The notes under the pieces were generated by a model that was given only the letters and a program-made list of their open reading frames with translations, made no database searches and had not been told where the DNA came from. A stretch of DNA of 64,000 nucleotides from Whitmania pigra (Eukaryota; Annelida; Clitellata; Hirudinida; Haemopidae): positions 1,012,501-1,076,500 of the forward strand of contig JAJTWR010000314.1 of NCBI GenBank assembly GCA_021613335.1, in the 5' to 3' direction. Of the stretch, positions 17,583-28,065 are shown piece by piece. The translations under genes were made by a program, and so were the position numbers. Numbering within the stretch: position 1 is the stretch's first letter; each line of letters opens with the position of its first letter.

Positions 17583-18078
17583 CTCTTTCTTTTCTCAGGC
17601 TTTCTTTCTCATTCGTTCGTAAGTTCGTTGAGCACAGAAGAAATACTTAAAGAGCGTCAGTACACGCCAATTCTCGATGCTTAAAAATGAATTCGCACGA
17701 GGCGAGTTTGTAAACAATTCTTCTAAGTAGGACGAACTGCAGAAAAGTTTTATTCGGATTGTTTGTTAATATTGTTTTGTTTTTTATGGAAGCAAAAGTT
17801 ATCAATAATTGTACTCGTACATTGACATTGTACAATGACATTGTATAATGACATTGTACCTAAGTTTTAGTCACTTAAGATCTTTCGAAATCTTTTGTCG
17901 AATAACTCAAACCATAAACACGAAACACGGCTGAGGATATAATTCTAAGCATTTCGTGGACCAATGAAACATCATTGATTATCTGAAAAGCAATTTTCAG
18001 CTTTGTCCTAACCTCGCCAAGAAGCTGTGAAGATCTTGGCTAAGGACCTATTTGGAAGAACTCTTCCCCTGGGAGATC

Positions 18079-18323
18079 ATGGACCGTCTGATCCTCCTTC
18101 TCAGAGACACCTCCGACAATAACATCGGCTCGGCTGACAGTTTCAGCGACCGTTTGAACAACAAGTACACAGTGTCCATTCTGGTTATCTTTGCTCTTCT
18201 GACCACGACGAGGCAGTACGTCAGTGAGCCAATAAGTTGCTGGTGTCCCAATCAGTTCACGAAAGATCAGGTCGATTACGTCAATAAGGTCAGAATAACG
18301 GCTATTTTGTGATGATGATAATA

Positions 18324-18419
<96 letters not shown>

Positions 18420-18435
18420 TAATAATATAATAATA

Positions 18436-18504
<69 letters not shown>

Positions 18505-18505
18505 G

Positions 18506-18564
<59 letters not shown>

Positions 18565-18578
18565 TAATAATAATAATA

Positions 18579-18641
<63 letters not shown>

Positions 18642-18643
18642 TT

Positions 18644-18709
<66 letters not shown>

Positions 18710-18735
18710 TTATGATAATAATAATAATAATAATG

Positions 18736-18768
<33 letters not shown>

Positions 18769-18788
18769 TAATAATAACAATAATAATA

Positions 18789-18855
<67 letters not shown>

Positions 18856-20100
18856 TAATAATAATAATAATAATATAATAATAATAATAATGATGATGAT
18901 AATAATAATAATAATAATATAATAATAATAATAATAATAATAACAACAAACAATAGTAATAATAATAATAAAATAGTTTATTTGTAGGACGCCGTGTGTC
19001 ACGCCATATCTTATTTCAAGATACATTCCTTGATAAACATTATTGATTAGGCTAAATTTCAGTTAAATTGCGATACGCTCGTAGCGACATCTACAAATTT
19101 ATTTAAATGTCATCAATTCATTAATATTTAAACTGCCGCCATCATCTCCATCATCACAGGTGTGTTGGACCACGAGCACCTATTACCTGGAAGATACGGT
19201 GACGGAAATACCTGGCGAAAACGAGCCCATCGATAGGGTCAGTTACTACCAGTGGATTCCTCTGGTGGCAGTTGGGCAGGCCTTCATGTTCGTCATGCCA
19301 AAGATCCTCTGGACCATATTCAGTCGTAAGACGGGGATTCCCGTCGACACTATCACCGACGCGGCTATGGAACGACAGAAGAAATCTGAACAGGTGATGT
19401 GAAGTCTACCTGCACAGTTAGCTCTAATGATTATTCTTCTGGTGAATATTTTTTATGTTGTGTATAGTTTATTTTTGAATAATAATAATAATAATAATAA
19501 TAATACCAATGATAATAATAATAATAATAATAACGATAATAATAATAATAATAACAACAGTAGTAATAATAATATAATAATAATGGATAATGATGATGGT
19601 TCAAATTAGTAATTAGTTATTAATGATACTATTGAGTATTCAAATTAGTGACGTCACCCATAAAAAATTAGGAACAAAAAAACCTTCATCATCACCTTCA
19701 TTCACAACCACCTCTCAACGAAAGATGTTTTTCGTGTCATTCTTGAATATTCTTGACAAATAATTTTTTAACGTTTAGCAATTTGCTCGAGCGTGCGTGA
19801 ATGTAATCAATTTAAAGTTCAAACAATAACATAATTAATAACAATTATAATCGATGTGATCATTAATGGTTTAATATTACAATTAATTAATGTCAAAATT
19901 AATTTAATAAGCTTAATTTAGATAAATGTATACCAATGTTTTCTCAATCGATGAAAAATAACTTTTACGGCATTCTAAGCAAATGAAATAGATATTTACA
20001 TTCAATACATTTCCATGACTCAGACATTTTTAAGCCCACATTGTTCGCGGCTGATACTTAATTTAAAAAATAAATAGAATCAATAATAATAATAATAATA

Positions 20101-20192
<92 letters not shown>

Positions 20193-21090
20193 TTAATTTA
20201 ATCAAATAAAATAAAAATCGATCCATCGTCCATTAAGCACCACTTCGACGTTTTAGGCAGCTGCCGACAAGACGATGGAATTCATGATAAAGACTTTGGG
20301 CAAATTCCTCAAGGAGCTCAGCTGGGATCAGAGGTACGCCAAGCGTCTGAAATGCTACTCGATCAGGCGCAAGATCTTCGTCACATTCTACGGGAACTAT
20401 TTGACCTGCCTCTACGTTCTAATCAAACTCCTGTACATTCTGAATGTCATCCTACAGATAGTTTTGCTGAATTTTTTCCTCCAAACCAATTACTCCATGT
20501 ACGGGTTCGAGACCATGTCCAGGATGGTCAAGGGAGAGGACTGGACGACCTCCCATCGTTTCCCGCGCATAGCCATGTGCAACTTCGTCATACGAGCCAT
20601 GGGCGAAAATATGCACCGCTATTCGGTCCAATGCGCCATACCCATCAACCTCATACACGAGATATTCTACATCTTCCTCTGGTTTTGGTTCGTCTTCATA
20701 CTGACGCTGACATCTGCCAGTTGCGTCTTCTGGTGCTACTCGTGTTTCCCCCAAACCCCGAGACTCCTCTACGTCAGGGAGAAGCTGTACGCAGACGGCC
20801 AGCTCAGACGCAGACCTGACGACGAAACGGAAAGACACTTTAACAACTTTGTACTCAAGTATCTCAAGCGAGACGGCTGTTTTATAGCTCGACTTGTTGC
20901 CAAGAATACGAGCGACGTTGTCTCTGCCGATCTTCTGGCTGGTCTTTGGAAGGATTACGTCCTCAAGACCATCAGATACGAGACAGAGAAACGACTGCTC
21001 TTGGAGAACGACACGTCTCCGGAGGTGAATTCCGCCCCGAACAAAATCGGCCCTTTTCAGCGGGTCATGTCGGAACCGGATCGTCTTTGA
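18079..21090 (+). CDS. Innexin gap-junction protein
   Basis: Three exons, 18079-18288, 19160-19393 and 20257-21090, join in phase 0 to give 425 residues, a usual innexin length. Innexins form gap-junction channels and hemichannels in the plasma membrane. Four membrane spans are visible. The N-terminus MDRL is followed by a first span ending TTTRQYV; the first extracellular loop has PISCWCPNQFT and a further VCW; the second span carries the innexin signature YYQW. The second loop has its two cysteines (RIAMCNF and VQCAIPIN) just before the fourth span region. The cytosolic tail holds RDGCFIARLVAKNT and ends PDRL. The start was set at ATG 18079 because innexins begin this way; upstream in-frame codons lack an ATG. 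Intron 1 carries a huge AAT/GAT array. Which innexin subtype this is cannot be told. Confidence 0.95.
18310..18975 (+). repeat. AAT/GAT microsatellite in innexin intron 1
   Basis: About 660 bases of AAT triplets with GAT blocks. It fills most of the intron between 18288 and 19160. The long minus-strand frame of Ile, Leu, Tyr and Ser runs through it is a repeat artefact. Confidence 0.92.
20082..20200 (+). repeat. AAT microsatellite in innexin intron 2
   Basis: About 115 bases of AAT triplets close to the acceptor of the last innexin exon. A second AAT array lies at the 5' side of the same intron (about 19478-19585). Confidence 0.88.
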
Positions 21091-23103
21091 ATGATGTTGA
21101 TTTTTTTCAAATCGTTTGTACTCCGTGGAGTATGAATGAGTGAGTGAGTTTTCGCAATGCTCTCAGTAGGTTATTCAGTGCAGAGACAGACTGAATGAGG
21201 TGATGCCATTATCTCACGACCTCGAAAAGTACTAGTATGGGAGTAGTTGGCTGCGCGTGAATCACAATTAAAATAGCAAGGTTTTTTTAACGAAATGTCA
21301 AAGTTTCAATTCTGTATGAGCATGAATGTTTTATCGTCGCTCTGTTATTGATATACGTCCACTTTGGAATGCATTCGCTTCGTTTTGGAAATTAGATAGG
21401 ATTTGTTTTCACATTACAATACTCAAATCTCTCGCTTCTAGTCATCGAATCTACAATATTACGAGATTGCAGTATAGGATTATTACATTGTAAGATCATA
21501 GTACAGGATTATTAGACTGTAAGTTTATAGGACGCGATTATTACATTATAATTATTATATATAATTATTATATATTGTATATATGCTATATATATAAGTA
21601 TAGGATTATAAGATTGCATCACATGATTACTATATTATGAGACAATAGTGCAAAGTACAGTAATCCAAATCAATAAATTTAAGACGAACAACCACTGGTC
21701 GGAGGCAGACCATTTAAAGATAGGCGGGAAATTCTATCAAACTGGTCCTGATTCGTAAATTCCCGTTATTTTTGAAAAAAGATCTTGCCATGCGACAGGT
21801 GAATCTTTACGTACAATCAGACGTTTCATCAGGTACTTGAAATTCGTGAACGAGTTTCAATCGTACACATTATCTCACGATCTTTTCAGTGATGTTTGTA
21901 TGTTTGTCTGTTTGTGTATGAGTATGTGTGTGTCTGTTTGTCTGTGTGTCTGTGTGAGTATGTGTGTGTCTGTGTTTGTGAATATTTTTTCTTGGTATTT
22001 CGTATTTCTTAAAATCTTTTGTAATTTAATCTCTTTCTATCATCCGTCACTGCTCTGAACTCTGTTTCTCGTCACGTGGGAGTTTTTTTTATCGTTCTGC
22101 GTTATCTATCGTCGACTCATCACTTGAAAATTGTTTTCTTCGTTGTACTAAATTTAGGGCAATAAGTTCGTTTTGTAAATCAATCGACAATTTTGAGAAT
22201 TAAACAGCTTGGTTTATTATTTATTTATTTATTTATTTGATTAAACAGCTTGGTATGACTTGAGCTTTTTATAGGGACCATTTTTATGCTGCTTACATGC
22301 ATTTATCGGCAAAGTAAACATTATTTTGTGAACAAGAAATTATTCGTTAACCTTTGTTTCGATTGATGAAATTATTTTTTGGTTAAGTGAACTCTTCAAG
22401 TTTCACCTGAAATTAAGCGTCCAACAATGAAATGTTTTGCACACATAAATTCAATAGGTTCAGACTGTCTTTGTAAGTTTTATGGGTTTTTTTCTTCTTG
22501 AAACTTTGAGAATAGTAGGATAATGATGAAGTAAATTATAATTAAATTAATGATAATGAATACGATGAATGTGATTTTACTGGCGCATCAGAACTGACGC
22601 TGTTCCAACGGAATTTCAAAAATCGAGGACAGCTATCCCAGAAGAACAAAGTTTACAAGGAAGTGTGAAAAAGGACTGAACCAGTGTCTTTAAAATGACC
22701 AAAAATGTTGAAATTTCAACACATCCTGCCAGAAGCAGACATTCAAAATATCATTGTGCGCAATAACTACTGACGAGCAGGTTTTATTAAAATTAATTCT
22801 TGTTAATTTTAAAATTAATTTATTTTTGTGTCGGTCGTTCAATGTGACATTTGAAATTTTTTTCATTAGATTCTTCTTTTATTTTTTTTTACCTCGAAAC
22901 TTGAACGATTCGCGCCAATTCGATTGGAGAATAAATTGTGCATAAATTTCGAACTTAAATCGTGTGTTTCAACAAAATGCATGACTCAAATACATATTTT
23001 GACAAGAGTTGACAACGGCTAATAGTTTGCGATAAACTTTTGAATCAGTAAATAAATTAAATAATTATGCAAATTTCTGAGATCATTTAATTAATTGACA
23101 AAA
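21091..23103. other. Intergenic after innexin, no gene seen
   Basis: AT-rich sequence with a TGTGTGTCTG-rich stretch (21900-21985). No innexin-like exons were found here, which matters because a second innexin last exon lies downstream. Confidence 0.55.
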
Positions 23104-23224
23104 TTAAGCCTGGGTATTTTGCGCCCCTAGGGAAAACTATAGAATTGGCGCCCTTTTCCATGTCTATATATTTAATCTTACTGTATTACACTAAATTTGA
23201 AATTGAAATAAAAATCAAATTTTA

Positions 23225-24400
23225 ATGGCACAAGGCATCCATTTAACATAACATAACATAACATAACAATTATTTATAGTGGTTAAGAAGACCTGGATCT
23301 GTGTAATAACCACTCTTTTTAGTCCTAATATCCGAATTTACTTAAATAAATTTTGAATTTATCTATTGTGTCAGCATGGATGGTTTCCTTATCTAGTTTA
23401 TTCCATAAGGAAACCACCCTTGAACTGAAATAATTGTTTTTCAAGTTTCCCGAAGCCTTCCTGTATAATTTACAATCGTGCCCTCTAGTAGAAACACTTT
23501 TTGTGGCTTCGAAAAACTGTTCAGGCAAAAGGCCTTCCCTTCCCGATAAAATTTTGAATGCCTCGATGAGGTCCCCTCTATTTCTTCTCTTTTCCAGAGT
23601 CGTTAATTTACATCTATTTAATCTTTCCTCGTAACTAAGCTTTCCAAAACCATCTATCATCCTGGTTGCCCTTCTTTGTACTCTTTCCAACATCTCTACA
23701 TCCTTCCTCAAATGAGGGTTCCATACTTGCACACAGTACTCAAGGTGTGGCCTTACTAATGCCTTATACAATCTCAGTATTACATCCTTGTTCCTGCTTA
23801 CTACTGTTCTCTTTATTATTCCAAGTACTCTGTTTGCTTTTTTAGCAACTTCCATGCACTGTAGAGATGCTTTTCCATTGTTCTGCATTATTACCCCCAG
23901 ATCTCTTTCCTGATTTGACTGCTTCAGAATGCTTCCTCCAAATGCATATTCGACTTTCGTGTTTTTGCATCCCATATGCATAATGGAGCATTTGCTTGCG
24001 TTGAAAAGCATCTGCCAATCTTCTGCCCATTTGAATAACTTGTTAAGATCTTCCTGAAGTGTATCTACATCTTCTTGCTTGCTGACACTTCTTGCTACTT
24101 TAGTGTCGTCAGCAAACTTAGATAACTTAGATCTTATGCCATCATCCAGATCATTTATATATATGCAGAACAGTACAGGTCCAAGCACCGATCCTTGTGG
24201 GACGCCGCTAAGTACTGGTTGCCACTCTGAATAAATTCCTCCTATGCCTACCTTCTGTCTCCTATCTGTCAACCAGTTTGTAAACCAATGTAATAGTTTG
24301 CCTTCAATCCCACATGCACCGAGCTTTTTTTGAAAGTGAAAAACTATTCTACAAATAGTAGCGCATGCTTCACCCAATCAGTCACAGTCTAAGATGATTT
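23225..24400 (-). mobile_element. 5'-truncated CR1/Jockey-type LINE, nested
   Basis: Minus-strand non-LTR retrotransposon fragment inserted in the hAT remnant. The 5' end is missing and the 3' end, on the minus strand, finishes in four to five copies of TTATG (plus strand ATAAC at 23250-23270), as expected for this type of LINE. Reverse transcriptase coding is at 23325-24377. Confidence 0.85.
23325..24377 (-). CDS. Reverse transcriptase C-terminal part of LINE
   Basis: An open frame of 350 residues encodes the later part of a non-LTR reverse transcriptase. Motifs visible in order are GVPQGSVLGPVLF, the catalytic FADDTK, LGVIMQ, and YKALVRPHLEYCVQVWNP. The protein ends SKFGY at a stop. The N-terminal fingers and any endonuclease domain are absent, and a stop lies in frame just upstream, so it is 5' truncated. 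The frame is intact over 1 kb, which implies a fairly young insertion. Confidence 0.92.
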   Translation of the reverse strand: MGEACATICRIVFHFQKKLGACGIEGKLLHWFTNWLTDRRQKVGIGGIYSEWQPVLSGVPQGSVLGPVLFCIYINDLDDGIRSKLSKFADDTKVARSVSKQEDVDTLQEDLNKLFKWAEDWQMLFNASKCSIMHMGCKNTKVEYAFGGSILKQSNQERDLGVIMQNNGKASLQCMEVAKKANRVLGIIKRTVVSRNKDVILRLYKALVRPHLEYCVQVWNPHLRKDVEMLERVQRRATRMIDGFGKLSYEERLNRCKLTTLEKRRNRGDLIEAFKILSGREGLLPEQFFEATKSVSTRGHDCKLYRKASGNLKNNYFSSRVVSLWNKLDKETIHADTIDKFKIYLSKFGY

Positions 24401-24424
24401 ACAAGCATACAAGTGTAATACTGT

Positions 24425-24571
24425 CTAAAATAGATTTATATTTCTTGATTTAACAGTTGCAAACTGATCAATAACGTCATCAAAGTCTGTTTTCTCAAGC
24501 GTTTCTCTTTCTATACTAAGAAGAGCAAGATCATTGAGACGATCCTGTCCCATTGATGCATTAAGCCTCAT
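24425..24571 (-). pseudogene. hAT transposase C-terminal fragment
   Basis: A 48-residue minus-strand frame beginning MRLNASMGQDRLNDLALLS, then IERETLEKTDFDDVIDQFA, to a stop. This is the conserved C-terminal end of hAT-family transposases related to ZMYM1. Only this end survives. Confidence 0.72.
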
Positions 24572-24639
24572 TTTGGCGCCCCTGTATCTTGGCGCCCGGG
24601 GACATGTGTAACCCCCGCCCCCCTTAGCTACGCCTCTGC

Positions 24640-24909
24640 TTTGGGATAAATTATCTACGTAGAGATGGCTGTCTTATTGCCAGACTCGTGGCCAGAAACA
24701 CGGGAGAAGTGGTGGCGGCAGACTTACTCGGAGGACTGTGGCGTGACTTTGTGCCGAAGTTCAAAAACTTCGAGATCAGAAGAAGTCAGGCTAACCCAGG
24801 ACTGTTTGAAGGAGGACGACCCCGTCGGAACTATTCACAAATTTTCCCAAGATCACCGTTTGTGTTCCAGAAGCAGACGATGAAGAACCGGAAACGAATG
24901 CAAACTTGA
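24640..24909 (+). pseudogene. Last-exon fragment of a second innexin
   Basis: The frame reads YLRRDGCLIARLVARNTGE, then VVAADLLGGLWRDFV, closely matching YLKRDGCFIARLVAKNTSD and VVSADLLAGLWKDYV in the cytosolic tail of the intact innexin at 18079-21090. It then diverges (SQANPGLFEGGRPRR) and ends at a stop, 24907-24909. Homology starts immediately after the terminus of the hAT remnant at 24638. No membrane-span exons are found upstream, so it is a broken innexin paralogue whose 5' part was lost or displaced. Its frame is still open. Confidence 0.85.
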
Positions 24910-25975
24910 TCAGCAAAGATTTACAAAAATCAGAGCTACCCTCTGTTTCATAAAAAAAATTGTTTAATTATAGTCAAATTCTATTGTTTATTTAGTTATA
25001 ACTATAGTCATAACTTAGTTTATTTAGTTATTATAGTTAATAAATTATAAATGCAGTTTTAAAGAAAATCTTAATTCTATGTTCCTTATTTCCTTTAGAA
25101 TCGAGAATTGAAGTTTAACACAGGCTATTACCAACTCAATAAATAAAGGACGAACATTTCGCGGTGGAAGAAATTAAAATTATAAATTCTTATTACTCTT
25201 TCATTCAACAATTTTAACAACGTTGCTGTTACTTAATTTTGTTGAACCGGATTAAATGTGAACCCACCTGCCTAAAAAAAATCTGATGCACATTCTATGA
25301 TTCTGCCAATAACATAATTGAATAATCAGAAAATTGAAAGACACTGGCAGATTTATTAACTTTACGGCCAGATAAAATACAAATAAATAATAGCAAATAA
25401 CAAGATGCAAAACATTTCGAACTAACTATTATATCCGAAGTTCATTTCATAAGCGCAAGCCCAAAAAGTTTCCATTATTTAAGACGATATCTTCAGATAT
25501 ACCTCCAAAATCAAATTTCGTTGTCACTTGCTACAGTGGTGTTTGTAAATGGTTTTTAAATTTTTAAGGATCCTATCCACGAAAAAGATGGCTCAGTCTA
25601 ATCTGGATGAAAGCTAAAATTAACCAGTTAAGTTAAATAGCCAATTAAATAAATTAAATCAAATATTTGAATGTCAATTACCTGAAACTACTTAAACACG
25701 AAATAGCAATGAATTAGTTTTGATTAGATACTATTTAATAGTATTATTATTATGTTTTGCAATAAATACGAAATACATTTTAAGATGTTTAATAGAATTT
25801 TCGAATCAAGCAATCTTTATTCGATTTTTTTGGCACAATTTGTGTCAACTATGTAACCCAAACGGATGAATATGATGTTTTAAATAGTATTTAATTCATA
25901 CAATTTTGTTGTTAAATAAATGTTCCTATATAGAATTTAAAAACTAAAGCTCCAAAAAGTTCTGTTCAGCTAATA
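24910..25975. other. Intergenic, no gene seen
   Basis: AT-rich, unique sequence between the innexin fragment and the 3' end of the FAR1/ZSWIM-like gene. No exon or repeat of note. Confidence 0.6.
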
Positions 25976-27445
25976 TTAAGTTGTGCCTTCCAGCTGCGAT
26001 GTTAGGATCTTCGATAACTCAGAGTCGAATTCTTCTTTAGTGATTGAATTCTCGGAATGAATTCTCCCGAACAATTCCATCAGATTGTCGTACATTTCCA
26101 TTCCCTGAAAAGTAGAATTTATTTCCTCTCCAAAGATCCTTAACTCGTCCGAAAGCGAAATTAAGACGGAATCGTGGCAGTGTCGATCGTCGTCAATAGG
26201 CAATAGGTGTTCGCGACTCCAATCGACTTTCTCTCCGAATTCTGTCAACTTAGACTCCAGTTCTGGGAATAAATCAAAGCTGGGGTCATCTGAATGAATG
26301 CCTGGCGAGATGTCGGCCATATTGAAGTCACCAAAGATTTTACTCCCCAAATCGTAATCATAGTTGAGGAGAAAATTTTCCAATTGGCGATCGTTGGTGT
26401 AACGTGGGTGTTGGTTGGATGGAGGGATTTTGTCGTACTTTTCCGCTTTTTCGTACAGCGTTTCCAAGCCAACTGCGTTCAAATCATCGCGAGGCATTCC
26501 GTCTTCAAAGAACTGACGCAACAACTCTTCACTGTACTTGTAAGTCAATGACTTGTTATCTGTCTGCTCCACTGCGTTACCAGTCCGGTTTTCTATCAGA
26601 ATATTATCGCCTCCGCTCGTGGAAGGTGGTTTGAAGTAGTCTTCGTTTACCGAAGGAATTTTCTCGGATTCGAAACTAATTTCATCTCGCTCGGAATTTC
26701 CCAACTTGGATGCTCCCATCTCGTCTTTTACGTTTTCGGGTAGTATCTCTTTTTCCAAAGGTATGAAAGACACTTCAATTTTAACAGGAATCGTTTCATT
26801 GCTGGTATCGACCTGAGCAATCTTTTTCTTTCTATAAGGTCGTTTTGTCGAAACATTTTTCTCATCTTTGGGTCGAAGTTCTGTGACTTTGACTTCTTCC
26901 TCAAGATTTGCATCATCGTCATCTTTATAGCGAATCTTCACTTTTCGGTTCTTCTTTGGCAAACATTTTACAGGAGAGCCGGCTTTCCTCTTGTTGCTGA
27001 ACTTGTCGGGGCACTGTCGACTCTTAACAATCGGTTGTCCGACCTCGCATTCATCTACCGCTTCAAAGTTTTCATCAAATTTATCTTCATCACAGCCTTT
27101 TCCACCTTCTAGACGATGGTTGTGATCCAGATTCAACCTCACCACAACGAATTTCTGCAGGTCTCTGTCGTAACAAGCCCCTATCTCCACTGGACACCCT
27201 AATTTTTTTACCCTGTTCTTACGCCCGGTCTCAGGCTTTCCGGCGTGCTTGCACTCCCATTGGATGTTGTAAAACTTCAAGCGCAGAGGTAAGGCACTTT
27301 TGTTAGTAACTCTTTTGTTGTAATTTTCAACTGATATGCAGTGCCTTTTCCTAAGCGGATGAAAATGCTGTTTGGCAAAGGACTCTACGAAACTAATGGC
27401 AGAATCGGCTGTGTCAAAAGTTTGTCCTTTTTCTACGATTGACAT
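25976..27445 (-). CDS. FAR1/ZSWIM-like zinc-domain protein
   Basis: Single open frame of 489 residues starting MSIVEKGQTF. The N-terminal 115 residues resemble the FAR1-type DNA-binding domain of MULE-derived proteins and ZSWIM1/3: a start like DTADSAISFVESFAKQHF, then WECKHAG, KKLGCPVEIGACYD and a DHNHRLE motif. The cysteines and paired histidines fit a WRKY-GCM1-like zinc site. Residues about 130-260 are basic and disordered (KRPYRKKK, likely nuclear localisation), and the C-terminal half is acidic. No transposase core or SWIM zinc finger follows, so this looks like a host protein that keeps only the DNA-binding head. A nuclear regulator is inferred. No intron is seen. Confidence 0.72.
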   Translation of the reverse strand: MSIVEKGQTFDTADSAISFVESFAKQHFHPLRKRHCISVENYNKRVTNKSALPLRLKFYNIQWECKHAGKPETGRKNRVKKLGCPVEIGACYDRDLQKFVVVRLNLDHNHRLEGGKGCDEDKFDENFEAVDECEVGQPIVKSRQCPDKFSNKRKAGSPVKCLPKKNRKVKIRYKDDDDANLEEEVKVTELRPKDEKNVSTKRPYRKKKIAQVDTSNETIPVKIEVSFIPLEKEILPENVKDEMGASKLGNSERDEISFESEKIPSVNEDYFKPPSTSGGDNILIENRTGNAVEQTDNKSLTYKYSEELLRQFFEDGMPRDDLNAVGLETLYEKAEKYDKIPPSNQHPRYTNDRQLENFLLNYDYDLGSKIFGDFNMADISPGIHSDDPSFDLFPELESKLTEFGEKVDWSREHLLPIDDDRHCHDSVLISLSDELRIFGEEINSTFQGMEMYDNLMELFGRIHSENSITKEEFDSELSKILTSQLEGTT

Positions 27446-28065
27446 GTTTCCTTAGACAACAAGTACTTGACAGTGTCAGCTGAGTTTAGAAAAAACTTTG
27501 AAGATTTAGCCTACGATAGTTGCAACGTTTGGGTTTTTCAATTTCCAGCAGCATCTAATTATCATCTAAGTGACTGTTCATCTTACAATAATTGGTCAAT
27601 CGGTTATTACGAAGTCAGTTTAGACTTGCGCAACAAAAAAGATTATGCATGTTATTAAAAAATTATTTCAACATGCAATAATGTTAAAATGTTATGTATT
27701 TAATTACAAATGCTTTTTTGAATTAATTGCTCTTTTGAAATTAAACAGAAAACCGTGTATTTGTTATAATTTTCATAAAATTTTATAAAGGCTAATTAAA
27801 ATTGTAATTAATTAATAGATATTATCCGTTATTTGTTAAACCAATAATTGTTTGTCGTACACAATTATTATCAAGATTCATTCTTCACTGTAATAATTTC
27901 ATGTCGATTTTGATGCATTTAAATTATAAAAGAGTAAGTTTTAAACTCTGAACAACATATTTTTAAAGCGAAATTTATTGCAAGTTTTTGACATAAACAT
28001 TTTAAATAATTCATTAATAATAAATATTCAATTGATAAAATTACACAAAACTTAGTCAATCTGTC
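27446..28065. other. Intergenic between two minus-strand genes
   Basis: Short AT-rich spacer holding the promoter side of the FAR1/ZSWIM-like gene and the 3' end of the exportin gene. A minus-strand AATAAA lies at 27980-27975, about 85 bases past the exportin stop. Confidence 0.65.

Larger units (their letters stand above)
23104..24638 (-). mobile_element. hAT-type DNA transposon remnant
   Basis: The right end reads, on the minus strand, CAGAGGCGTAGCTAAGGGGG, a typical terminus of hAT-type elements, followed by GGCGCC-rich sequence. Minus-strand bases 24571-24425 encode a short open stretch containing RLNDLALLSIERE and DFDDVIDQFA, which matches the C-terminal dimerisation region of ZMYM1-like hAT transposases, ending in a stop. 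The terminus is fused almost directly to this C-terminal piece, so the element has lost most of its transposase. At the other side (23104-23165) the minus strand again carries GGGCGCC and CCAGGCTTAA motifs. A LINE fragment sits inside. Confidence 0.75.

Noticed and set aside
18040..19026. 328-residue minus-strand frame
   Set aside because: Runs through the innexin intron repeat and antisense of innexin exon 1; not a gene.
20352..20838. Overlapping frames on both strands in the innexin last exon
   Set aside because: Shadows of the real innexin frame; residue make-up is not protein-like.
24640..24909. Functional innexin gene
   Set aside because: Only the cytosolic tail is present; no membrane-span exons are found upstream in the window.
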